From: Paulinella micropora
Lineage: Eukaryota; Cercozoa; Imbricatea; Euglyphida
Assembly: GCA_009731375.1 (NCBI GenBank)
Contig: BJOX01000002.1
Span: 1,830,587 to 1,852,156, forward strand
Length of the DNA stretch: 21,570 nt
Direction of reading: 5' to 3'
Shown: piece by piece, positions 1 to 7,276 of the stretch
How the letters are laid out: each line of letters begins with the position of its first letter
Numbering within the stretch: the first letter of the stretch is position 1
Position numbers and translations under genes: made by a program
Notes under the pieces: model-generated
Database searches by the model: none
Told to the model about the DNA's origin: nothing
Seen by the model: only the letters and a program-made list of their open reading frames with translations

Positions 1-75
1 AAAAGGAGAAAGATTACCGTGTCGGACCGGTTCCTGCCCACCTCTGAAGATGAAGTTAAAGTGTATTACAATTAA
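1..75 (+). CDS. possible 3' end of an upstream ORF (partial)
   Basis: Frame 1 is open from the first base for 24 codons and ends with TAA at 73-75. The stretch is less AT-rich than the DNA that follows and gives a charged peptide ending in EDEVKVYYN. An AATAAA polyadenylation-like hexamer overlaps the stop at 74-79. No family is recognisable from so short a piece, and an open frame of this length can occur by chance. It could belong to the element or to flanking host DNA. Confidence 0.25.
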   Translation, partial: KRRKITVSDRFLPTSEDEVKVYYN

Positions 76-211
76 TAAAAACATGTTTTAATATTATTTT
101 TATATGTTCTGCAATCAGTGAATTGATTTCCTTTCATTTCCACACGTTTTCAAAAAAGTCCATATACTTCATGGAAAATTTCGGAAAAAGGGATACCCCC
201 AAGATTGTCGA

Positions 212-553
212 ATGTTTAGTTTTATGGTTAAAAAGAACCTAAAGAGGCCTATGGTAAGAGTACAATGGTATGAAGGTAAAAAAAGTAAATGTAAAAGTTT
301 CTGTATTGGTAAGAAACGAACATTTGAGCAAGCAATGGAACTAGCAAACAAATATCACAATGAGATAATTATTCCAAAATATGAACAATATAAAAACCCA
401 AAGAAAGTATCACCGCCGATTACTAACAACGAAGACGACCGCTGTAATATGTGTGGATACATGGAAAGTAATTGCCATTGTGGTAGCGGATATAATCAGC
501 GTCTTGATACTAGTTCGTACAATGCTTCTTATATCTCATACAGAATGAAGTAG
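212..553 (+). CDS. small basic protein with CNxCxxMxxNCxC knuckle, possible DNA binder
   Basis: This encodes 113 residues. The N-terminal half (about 7-50) is basic with alternating hydrophobic and aromatic positions followed by an Ala-rich helix. That pattern weakly resembles AP2-like DNA-binding modules of viral and integrase proteins, but the resemblance is only my reading. Cys78, Cys81, Cys88 and Cys90 form a compact C-x2-C-x6-C-x-C cluster suited to binding one metal ion. The same cluster appears in the small ORF at 19885-20047, at the other end of the element. A second ATG lies four codons in (224). The gene stands alone upstream of the polymerase and has no hairpin repeat at its 3' end. 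The function is unknown; a DNA- or RNA-binding regulator is the simplest guess. Confidence 0.6.
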   Translation: MFSFMVKKNLKRPMVRVQWYEGKKSKCKSFCIGKKRTFEQAMELANKYHNEIIIPKYEQYKNPKKVSPPITNNEDDRCNMCGYMESNCHCGSGYNQRLDTSSYNASYISYRMK

Positions 554-613
554 AAATAAGCGCCAAGCAATATAATTTTTTTATGTTAACAAAATTTAAT
601 TTCATTTAAGGAT

Positions 614-650
614 AAGGACACATTATATTAAAAGGACACATTAAGGACAT
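614..650 (+). repeat. three short direct repeats upstream of polB
   Basis: AAGGACACATTA occurs at 614-625 and again at 632-643, and a shortened AAGGACAT follows at 643-650. They lie 46-82 bp before the polymerase ATG in otherwise AT-rich DNA. They could be a binding site for a regulator of the polymerase promoter or a chance duplication. Confidence 0.5.
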
Positions 651-695
651 ATAAATATTTAATTTTCAAATTTTTATATTTCTTGGTATATAGTT

Positions 696-3600
696 ATGGA
701 CACACACGACTACAAAGGTGTTGTCTATCGGCTAGACAAACTAAGGGAATACAAGATAAATTATGAAATTAAACATGTTAGGGGACATGATGCGCTGTTT
801 ATCCAACCAAGTAAGAGGTATATACGGATTGATACGCCAACAGCCCAAAATTACTTAAACCGAGTAAGAGGTGTTTCGTACTTCCAGCAACATAATATAC
901 CTATTGCTCCTCCATTACCTGTATTTTCTCAAAGTATCAGACAGGAGAATGTCAGAGACGTGATGCGATATGGTAATTATAATATATTACGGGACAACAG
1001 CGAAGAACACAAACTCGGAATTAATGAGAGCCAGTATAAAGTGAGGATTACTGGAAACCTTCATTCATTCACTATTAGAGATGTAATAAATTTTATTGGA
1101 ATTATCCTAAAAGATTTTATTCAAAGACATCCACCAAATAGTAAAGTCAGTTTAAGTATTGAATTTATAAATGGTCATTATGGAGCAGTATCAACAGGTA
1201 TGAAAACTATTAACGAAATTTCTGTTGAAGATGTATTAGAAAGATTATCTAATATATTTCAAAGTAATGAAAGCCTTTATACTGATGAAAAAGGAGCAAA
1301 TATGGATAATTTAAAGTTTGTATTAAAATCTATTAAGATGCCTACAGGCGGAACAAGGCTACAAGTTATTAATAAATTAGATGTCTATAAGAAAAGAGGT
1401 GTTATCCAAATTAACAACACCGATAACATATGCCTAGCAAGGGCTATTGTTGTAGTAAAAGCAAAAAAAGAAAATCACGATAAATATTCACAGATTATGA
1501 AAGGAAGAAAGATACAAGAAGAATTAGCAAGAGAACTACATACAAAAACAAATGTTATTGAATATGTATGTGGTATTCCAGAGATTAATATATTTGCTAA
1601 TTACATTAACTATAATTTGGTTATTGTTGAATTTCCTGATAAGATTGTTTATAAAACAGAATTAAGTAATAGTGCTGGAGAACGTCTTACTAACCTTTAT
1701 ATTCTCAAAACAGAAGGACATTACGATGCTATAACTAATATGAAGTCTATGCTAAGTAAAAAGAACTTCTGTGAGTTATGCCTAAGAGGATATATGAATA
1801 CACACTCGTGTGAATTTGTATGTAACATATGCGGAGTATCTGGCTGTCAAGGTATAAAAAAATCTCAGTGGATTGAATGTAAAGAATGTTGTAGAAACTT
1901 TCCTAACAAGCAATGTTATATCAACCATAAAAAGGATTATTCGGAAAACGGCAAGATTTCTAATATGTGCGATGAAAAAGCAAAATGTAAGGAATGCGGA
2001 ACAAATTATAAAACTAAAGATGGACATAAATGCGGATATGCGAAGTGTCGTAATTGTAAAGAAATACAGCCACTAGAACACAAATGCGAAATATCTCAAA
2101 AAGCAATCCTACCACCAACAGAAAAATATGTATTCTTTGATTTTGAGGCAACACAAGACACAGGTGAACATATCGTTAATCATACTGAAAGCCAGTATTT
2201 CAACGACAGCACACCAATAATTCACAAGAATATTGACGATTTCTGTAAGTGGATATTTGACGTCAAACACAATGACTATACATTCATAGCACATAACGCC
2301 AGAGGCTACGATTGTCAGTTTATTCTCAAGTGGTTAGTTGATAATGGACATGCGCCATTTGTCATTTATCAAGGCGGTAAAATTATGATGATGATACATA
2401 AGAAATTTAGATTTATTGATAGTCTAAGTTTTCTTCCGATGCCATTAGCAGATTTTCCTAAGACATTCGGATTGAACGAACTTAAAAAAGGCTACTTTCC
2501 ACATTTCTTCAATACTTCAAAAAATCAAAATTATGTAGGTGTTATGCCACATAAGAAACATTACGGATACAACACAATGAAAGGAGATAAAAGACAGGAA
2601 TTCTTAAATTGGTATGATGAGCANNNNNNNNNNAATCTCCAACACGTTGGAGATAGTGCTCACAATTATTTTGATATGAAAAAAGAAATAGCGGAGTATT
2701 GTCATTCTGATGTTGATATATTGAGACGAGGCTGTATGATGTTTAGAAACTCGTTTCTAGAATTCGGTATTGACCCTTTTAGATATACAACAATCGCTAG
2801 TTGTGTTATGGCTTTATATCGTGGGCGATTTATGCCTGAGAAATCAATTGCTGTATTGAAGAATGAAAAGCAAAATAGGATGACTTCTCGCGCATGTATT
2901 GAATGGTTAGCATATCGTAGTAGATTAGACAATACTGACATTAAACATGCCTTCAATGGAGGTAAAAAAATGTTTCATTTGAATTCTAAACAATCCAATA
3001 TATATGTAGATGGATGGGACGAAAAGAACAAAGTTGCTTATGAGTTTTATGGATGTCATTGGCACGGATGCCAGAAGTGCTATAACAGCAATACATTGAA
3101 TATTAAGAAAAATAAGACTATGGGAGAACTATATAAAAATACAAAGGCTAGAGAAGTTTTATTGAGCAAACTTTATGGAATATCCAAAGTCATTACTATC
3201 TGGGAATGCGAATGGAGACTATCTAGAACAAGTCAAGTATTGGCAGAAGATACAAATGAACGAATTATGGAGCAAGAACGACTAAGTCCTAGAGAAGCGA
3301 TGTTTGGAGGCAGAACAAACGCTCTCACCTTATACTGGAAATCAAGACATGAAAGCGAATATGCTAATTACATTGATGTCTCTGGATTGTATCCCGCTGT
3401 TATGTATTATGACCCTTATCCTACAGGGCACCATGAAATCATACATCCAAAGAACGAGACAGAAAGAAAACAAGTTNNNNNNNNNNCAAAGAACGAGACA
3501 GAAAGAAAGCAAGTTGCGATGAATATTATTAATAAAGTTTATTTTGGAATTGTAAAAGCAAAAATGCTACCACCTAGAAGATTAATCCATCCAGTCTTAC

Positions 3601-4799
3601 CAAAAGCAGACAGGGGTAAGATGATGTATTACCTATGTGATAAGTGCGGGATGACAGGGCACCACGGGCAATGTAATCACTCTGATAATGAGCGAGCATT
3701 AACAGGAACATGGGCTACTCCAGAAATCTATAAGGCACTTGACAAAGGATACAAATTAATGAAAGTATATGAAGTGTGGAACTGGGCTGAACAAAGTGAT
3801 AGTTTATTCAAAGAATACATTAAAACGTTTATTAAGGTAAAACAGGAAAGTTCAGGTTATCCTAAGGATTGTATTACAGATGAAGATAAAAATAGGTACA
3901 TAGACAATATGGAAATTAAAATGGGTGTTAGAATGGATAAAGATAAAATAGAAAAGAACTCTGGAAGAAGAGCTGTAGCCAAGTTGTGCTTAAACTCTTT
4001 ATGGGGAAAATTTGGAGAAAAACAAAATAAAACACAAACTAAATTTATAAGAGAAAAAGATAATTTATACAAACTGATGAACGATAAGACAATTGACAAC
4101 ATTAATATTAATATAGTTAATAAAGACGTAGTAGAAGCAAGTTATGACTTAAAACAGGACGCGGTGAGCGACCCCATTAAAACAAATATTGTTATTGCTC
4201 TATTTACTACGTGCCATGCTAGAATGAGACTTTATGATAAGATGGACAAATTAGAATACAGAATATTATACCACGATACCGATAGTGTAATATATACTAC
4301 TGACTTAACAAAAGGAGAAGTAGAAGAAAAAAAACAGGTGAATTATTATATATGGACTGATGAATTAGGTGGAGCTAAAATAAAAACCTTTGTTGGGGGC
4401 GGGCCGAAATGTTATGGATATGTATTGGATAATGGGCAAGCTTGTATGAAAGTAAAGGGGTTTAGCATGAACTATGAGACTAACAAAGCATTAAATCTAC
4501 CTAATATGTTAAGTGTTATCAGTTGTGGCTTGGGACTAAAGAATACTGAATTATATGAGAAAGGAAAAAACGAATTATTAGAACTATTGAAAACAGATGA
4601 AGAAAAATGTATTGCTAAGAGAATTGAGAAGTCTGGTAAGGTTGTGATAGTAGAAAACAGCAAGATAACAAGAGATAAACAAAAGAAAAAGATTACAAGC
4701 GAATACTTAGAAAAAATATTTAGTTATACATACACGAAACGACAAGTTATAGGAGTTATTGATAACGCGATTGAAACACGGCCGTTCGGTTACTTTTAA
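696..4799 (+). CDS. pPolB: protein-primed type family-B DNA polymerase with N-terminal OTU-like and Cys-rich regions
   Basis: This replicates the element's DNA. The exonuclease motifs are visible: DFEA (D482, E484), HNARGYD (H533-D539) and YCHSDVDIL (D672). So are the polymerase motifs: DVSGLYP (D894), KLCLNSLWGKFG (K1096 to G1104) and HDTDS (D1194, D1196). Numbering includes unknown residues from two N runs. Before the exonuclease come an OTU-like signature (DNICLARA at 243-250 with HYD at 342-344) and about 100 residues rich in CxxC pairs (about 359-466), a layout I associate with Maverick/Polinton polymerases. A Cys/His patch, YGCHWHGCQKC, lies before motif A. At 1367 codons it is long, as usual for this group. 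The N runs at 2624-2633 and 3477-3486 keep the frame. The second is flanked by a 29-bp duplicate, so about 13 codons there are probably artefact. TATA-like DNA lies just before the ATG. Confidence 0.95.
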   Translation: MDTHDYKGVVYRLDKLREYKINYEIKHVRGHDALFIQPSKRYIRIDTPTAQNYLNRVRGVSYFQQHNIPIAPPLPVFSQSIRQENVRDVMRYGNYNILRDNSEEHKLGINESQYKVRITGNLHSFTIRDVINFIGIILKDFIQRHPPNSKVSLSIEFINGHYGAVSTGMKTINEISVEDVLERLSNIFQSNESLYTDEKGANMDNLKFVLKSIKMPTGGTRLQVINKLDVYKKRGVIQINNTDNICLARAIVVVKAKKENHDKYSQIMKGRKIQEELARELHTKTNVIEYVCGIPEINIFANYINYNLVIVEFPDKIVYKTELSNSAGERLTNLYILKTEGHYDAITNMKSMLSKKNFCELCLRGYMNTHSCEFVCNICGVSGCQGIKKSQWIECKECCRNFPNKQCYINHKKDYSENGKISNMCDEKAKCKECGTNYKTKDGHKCGYAKCRNCKEIQPLEHKCEISQKAILPPTEKYVFFDFEATQDTGEHIVNHTESQYFNDSTPIIHKNIDDFCKWIFDVKHNDYTFIAHNARGYDCQFILKWLVDNGHAPFVIYQGGKIMMMIHKKFRFIDSLSFLPMPLADFPKTFGLNELKKGYFPHFFNTSKNQNYVGVMPHKKHYGYNTMKGDKRQEFLNWYDEXXXXNLQHVGDSAHNYFDMKKEIAEYCHSDVDILRRGCMMFRNSFLEFGIDPFRYTTIASCVMALYRGRFMPEKSIAVLKNEKQNRMTSRACIEWLAYRSRLDNTDIKHAFNGGKKMFHLNSKQSNIYVDGWDEKNKVAYEFYGCHWHGCQKCYNSNTLNIKKNKTMGELYKNTKAREVLLSKLYGISKVITIWECEWRLSRTSQVLAEDTNERIMEQERLSPREAMFGGRTNALTLYWKSRHESEYANYIDVSGLYPAVMYYDPYPTGHHEIIHPKNETERKQVXXXXKNETERKQVAMNIINKVYFGIVKAKMLPPRRLIHPVLPKADRGKMMYYLCDKCGMTGHHGQCNHSDNERALTGTWATPEIYKALDKGYKLMKVYEVWNWAEQSDSLFKEYIKTFIKVKQESSGYPKDCITDEDKNRYIDNMEIKMGVRMDKDKIEKNSGRRAVAKLCLNSLWGKFGEKQNKTQTKFIREKDNLYKLMNDKTIDNININIVNKDVVEASYDLKQDAVSDPIKTNIVIALFTTCHARMRLYDKMDKLEYRILYHDTDSVIYTTDLTKGEVEEKKQVNYYIWTDELGGAKIKTFVGGGPKCYGYVLDNGQACMKVKGFSMNYETNKALNLPNMLSVISCGLGLKNTELYEKGKNELLELLKTDEEKCIAKRIEKSGKVVIVENSKITRDKQKKKITSEYLEKIFSYTYTKRQVIGVIDNAIETRPFGYF
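2624..2633. other. assembly gap (10 N) inside polB
   Basis: Ten Ns interrupt the coding sequence between the second and third exonuclease motifs and keep the frame. Unlike the other two gaps, the flanks are not duplicated. A 20-bp palindrome (2635-2654) follows immediately and may have caused the break. Confidence 0.95.
3448..3515. other. assembly gap with duplicated 29-bp flanks
   Basis: The Ns are at 3477-3486. The 29 bases before them (3448-3476) recur after them (3487-3515) with one A/G difference. This is the pattern of two overlapping contigs joined without merging the overlap. Duplicate plus gap is 39 bp, a multiple of three, which explains why the frame survives. Confidence 0.9.
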
Positions 4800-4857
4800 C
4801 GATGTTTGTCAACAAACGAAAATGAGCAAAGCGAATGAAAGTGAAGTTGACAATTAG
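4800..4857. repeat. hairpin repeat 1, at the stop of polB
   Basis: The arms TTGTCAAC (4806-4813) and GTTGACAA (4846-4853) pair perfectly around a 32-base loop of the type AAAATGAGCAAAGCGAATGA. It starts with the family's CGATGTTT, which overlaps the end of the polymerase stop region. The right edge (CAATTAG) departs from the usual AAATATCA. It could be a 3'-end signal for the polymerase mRNA. Confidence 0.75.
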
Positions 4858-4890
4858 TTAATTAATTTTTTTTCAATAAATTTTTTACCA

Positions 4891-4904
4891 CTCTATATAT
4901 ACCA
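4891..4904 (+). promoter_or_regulatory. TATA-like promoter abutting first ExoX-C-like gene
   Basis: CTCTATATATACCA ends immediately before the ATG at 4905. An almost identical arrangement (CTATACATATACCA) precedes the ATG at 5221, and the next bases (ATGAC) match too. The repetition before two paralogues and the TATA character suggest a core promoter with almost no 5' leader. Confidence 0.5.
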
Positions 4905-5258
4905 ATGACAGCCCTAACCAGACTATGCGAGAAGTTTGAGAAACTCTCTATTGAAAATAAAAAAGAAACTTTTGCTCTTACCGATATTCAAAAGGTAATT
5001 AACGACGAAATCAAGGCGATTGAAAAGAGAAAGGAAGGAAAGCCGACCGATGTTTTTCCATTTGGTAAGTATCGCGGGAAGAAGGTTTCTGATATTGCTA
5101 CAATTGATAAGCCACATCTTGAATGGGTTATGAAACAGCCTTGGTTTGATAAATTCACCGACATTAAAAGTGAAGTAAAAAAAATACATTTAATAAAATT
5201 ATTTTGCTATACATATACCAATGACAGACCTAAGCACCAAGCAGGACTACTTGAATGA
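4905..5258 (+). CDS. small protein with ExoX-C-like domain, first tandem copy, 3' end shifted
   Basis: The C-terminal part reads PFGKYRGKKVSDIATIDKPH and continues with LEWVMKQPWF. This is the pattern of the small domain found at the C-terminus of ExoX-type exonucleases and in many standalone viral proteins. The nuclease domain itself is absent, so an accessory role in DNA replication or repair is only an inference. The N-terminal 45 residues are helical and charged. The downstream gene carries the same domain. That paralogue stops right after the VKK that closes the domain, whereas here a run of eight As (seven in the paralogue) moves the frame so that translation runs through the next promoter to 5258 and overlaps the next gene. 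In the other frame a TAA lies at 5191-5193, where the stop would be expected. Confidence 0.75.
   Translation: MTALTRLCEKFEKLSIENKKETFALTDIQKVINDEIKAIEKRKEGKPTDVFPFGKYRGKKVSDIATIDKPHLEWVMKQPWFDKFTDIKSEVKKIHLIKLFCYTYTNDRPKHQAGLLE
5207..5220 (+). promoter_or_regulatory. TATA-like promoter abutting second ExoX-C-like gene
   Basis: CTATACATATACCA directly precedes the ATG at 5221 and mirrors the sequence before the paralogue at 4905. The present reading frame of the upstream gene runs across it, which suggests that frame is not the original one. Confidence 0.45.
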
Positions 5259-5718
5259 AATTGAAAAATGGAACATTGACAGCGAAGTTAAGAAACCCAC
5301 TATTAAATGGACAAAGCCCGACATTGTTTCTTTCTATGAGCAATACAAGCCCAATGTTGGGATTTCCAACCAATGTGGAATGTTCAACAATCATTCCACA
5401 TTTGATGACAATGTTAAAGTAGTTATTCCGTTAGAGGAGACATTGACGAAAATGATGGAGGAAGAAAGCACTCCTTTTACTGCAACCGATTTGAAAGAAA
5501 CGGGGATTACTGAAATAAAGGCTAATGTAGGAGAAGAGATAGCGACTGCTACATGTACAGAAGAAGGATGTATATTAAAGAAAGATGTTGTTCTTCAATA
5601 TGGTAAGTATAAAAAAATGAAAATTGAAGATGTTGCTAAGATTGATAAACCATACCTTGAATATTTAATTCAACAACCTTATTTTAATAACAAAGACGCG
5701 GTAAAAAAATACCTATGA
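5221..5718 (+). CDS. protein with C-terminal ExoX-C-like domain, second tandem copy
   Basis: This encodes 165 residues. The last 40 residues (YGKYKKMKIEDVAKIDKPYL followed by EYLIQQPYF) align with the end of the gene at 4905. The two therefore share a domain seen at the C-terminus of ExoX exonucleases and in small viral proteins. The first 120 residues have no counterpart in the neighbour and no recognised domain. They include an acidic stretch and one CTEEGC pair. No catalytic nuclease residues are visible. It is the last gene of the plus-strand replication block, and a hairpin repeat follows its stop, facing the minus-strand virion block. A replication accessory role is an inference from position only. 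Confidence 0.75.
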   Translation: MTDLSTKQDYLNEIEKWNIDSEVKKPTIKWTKPDIVSFYEQYKPNVGISNQCGMFNNHSTFDDNVKVVIPLEETLTKMMEEESTPFTATDLKETGITEIKANVGEEIATATCTEEGCILKKDVVLQYGKYKKMKIEDVAKIDKPYLEYLIQQPYFNNKDAVKKYL

Positions 5719-5720
5719 TT

Positions 5721-5802
5721 GATATTTTAGAAATTAGACTTTCGCCTCCAAAACTATTTCGACAACTTCGAAATAGTTTATTCGTCTATTTCTAAAACAT
5801 CG
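5721..5802. repeat. hairpin repeat 2, double stem
   Basis: The outer arms TTTTAGAAAT (5725-5734) and ATTTCTAAAA (5788-5797) enclose a second perfect stem, AAACTATTTCG (5751-5761) with CGAAATAGTTT (5769-5779). It begins GATATTT just after the stop at 5716-5718 and ends AAACATCG, the family's frame. The stop of the minus-strand gene (5792-5794) lies inside the right arm. Confidence 0.8.
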
Positions 5803-7129
5803 CTTTCCGCTTATTATTTTTTTTATTTGCTTTTAAAACGATGTTTGCAAAACACGCGGGAGCGTTAGCGGGAGTGTGAATTTGCAAATATCCACATCCA
5901 TGGTCTTCTATGAAGTTCGCGATTACATTAATATTGCTACCAGCACCTGCCGACACAGCCTTCTGTGTGAATGTCAAAACATCATTCGGCGTTAATTGAA
6001 TATCGTAAGTTCTGAGATTAATCTGTTGAGTTGAGGCGGCATTTACATAAATCTTAAAAATTGTCGTTCCGTTGGCGATAGCGGTTGCTTTTGTGTCTGT
6101 ATCTACGATTGAAGTTGTGGCATCAACATCAGCAAAACCAGCCCCTGTTAGTGTCCCATTCAATACCATTCTGACGACATTTGACTTAGTATCTTCATTT
6201 GTAATACTTACCAAGGAAGGAAAGACATTTGAATAGTTGGTGAGGCTATTATTGAATAGTGCTTTATTCCTGATACTTAAAATGGGGCTTTCAGTGGTGC
6301 TCGTTTTTTCGTCTCCTTCCGCAGTATTTGTAATACTTGTATTAATAGTATTTGACCCCTCAATGAATAAACTAGCACTCGCTGTTTTAAGAATTTGTAT
6401 TCCAGTCTTTGCATCATTTTTCATGACTGCCGTAAAGGGTAATGTCGTATTTCGCAGGCTTACCCCAGTATTCGCATTCGCATACTCAATCATATGAACT
6501 AATTGAAATAATCCTGTTATGGGATTTTCAATATAGAACTTAATAGCACCAAACCCAAGATACTGAAATTGAATTTGAAATACATTTCCTTTGCTCCAAT
6601 CTAAGGCAGGCATAGCATAATTTCCATCGCATGGGTCGTCCCAGTCTTTTTGGTCTATATAATCTACGAGATTGCCGCAACAATGCGCAATATTCATTCC
6701 CGCTTTATCTTTGTAAAAGTAAAATCCATCATTAAGGTCATTTCCTATTCCAATATATGAATAGTACTCTTTTGTGTCGTCTGTTGTCCATAAGGCAGTA
6801 AAGCGAGCAAGGACACCAGTTCCAGTTCTATATTTTATTCTCCTTTTACTTACTAATCTAGCATCAGCCGTGGCGTCAGCGGTGGTTTTCAATTCAGCCA
6901 TATTATTCAAAAATGACACAGATGCTTTTGTTTCCGTTTTTGTCCATACCCTTGTATTAATGGTATATGGAAAGATTTCCTGTAAAACTGGTGTTAATTG
7001 AGCAGTCGTTGCTTCGCCAAAAGCGGTTTTTGAATTATTTGTTTCAATATTACCATCGTATCCAACACTGACATTTATAAATTCTCCGTCTGGATTTTGC
7101 GCGACTAAATTTCTCTGGTGTGTAGTCAT
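5792..7129 (-). CDS. spike- or fibre-like virion protein, C-terminus extended by stop loss
   Basis: This encodes 445 residues from the ATG at 7129; an in-frame GTG at 7153 lies inside a hairpin repeat and is a poor start. The protein is rich in Thr, Asn and Ala with many short beta-like stretches. The middle (about residues 100-230) has the look of a beta-sandwich, with segments such as YIGIGNDLNDGFYFY and FQIQFQYLGFGAIKFYIE. It resembles receptor-binding or capsid-surface proteins of large DNA viruses, but I cannot name the family. It is the last gene of the minus-strand virion block, downstream of the MCP. The final 33 residues are translated from a hairpin repeat. In the same repeat behind the MCP, protease, core-like and ATPase genes an in-frame TGA stands at this place, while here the codon is GGA (5891-5893). 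The older end was probably after about residue 412. Confidence 0.7.
   Translation of the reverse strand: MTTHQRNLVAQNPDGEFINVSVGYDGNIETNNSKTAFGEATTAQLTPVLQEIFPYTINTRVWTKTETKASVSFLNNMAELKTTADATADARLVSKRRIKYRTGTGVLARFTALWTTDDTKEYYSYIGIGNDLNDGFYFYKDKAGMNIAHCCGNLVDYIDQKDWDDPCDGNYAMPALDWSKGNVFQIQFQYLGFGAIKFYIENPITGLFQLVHMIEYANANTGVSLRNTTLPFTAVMKNDAKTGIQILKTASASLFIEGSNTINTSITNTAEGDEKTSTTESPILSIRNKALFNNSLTNYSNVFPSLVSITNEDTKSNVVRMVLNGTLTGAGFADVDATTSIVDTDTKATAIANGTTIFKIYVNAASTQQINLRTYDIQLTPNDVLTFTQKAVSAGAGSNINVIANFIEDHGCGYLQIHTPANAPACFANIVLKANKKNNKRKAMF
5839..5893. repeat. hairpin repeat 3, read through by the spike-like gene
   Basis: It starts CGATGTTTGCAAAACAC and ends GTGTGAATTTGCAAATATC, with a GC-rich loop of the kind GCGGGAGCGTTAGCGGGAG. 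The stem TTTGCAAA appears at 5844-5851 and 5881-5888. Position 5893 is C where four other copies have A, which removes the TGA normally placed there on the minus strand. Confidence 0.8.
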
Positions 7130-7174
7130 TTGAGAATTGCGCTCTCGTTTCACTTACGCTTATTCTCAAACGCC
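7129..7174. repeat. hairpin repeat 4, at the start of the spike-like gene
   Basis: The arms TTTGAGAAT (7129-7137) and ATTCTCAAA (7162-7170) are perfect. The loop contains CTCTCGTTTCACTTACGCTT, closely related to the loop of repeat 6 (9646-9696). Both arms carry the same change relative to that copy (TTTGAGAAT instead of TTTTAGAAT), so pairing is kept. The spike-like gene's ATG overlaps the end of the arm. Confidence 0.75.
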
Positions 7175-7214
7175 GATTTTTTTAAAAACCAAAAAATAAA
7201 TATTTTACTTTTCA

Positions 7215-7276
7215 CGATGTTTGAAAAACACACGAGAATGAGTGAAACGAATGAGAGTGTGGATTTTCAAATATCA
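7215..7276. repeat. hairpin repeat 5, at the stop of the MCP gene
   Basis: The arms TTTGAAAA (7220-7227) and TTTTCAAA (7264-7271) extend with ACAC/GTGT-type pairs. The loop contains GAGAATGAGTGAAACGAATG. The right edge ATATCA supplies the TGA stop of the MCP gene on the minus strand (7274-7276). Confidence 0.85.
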
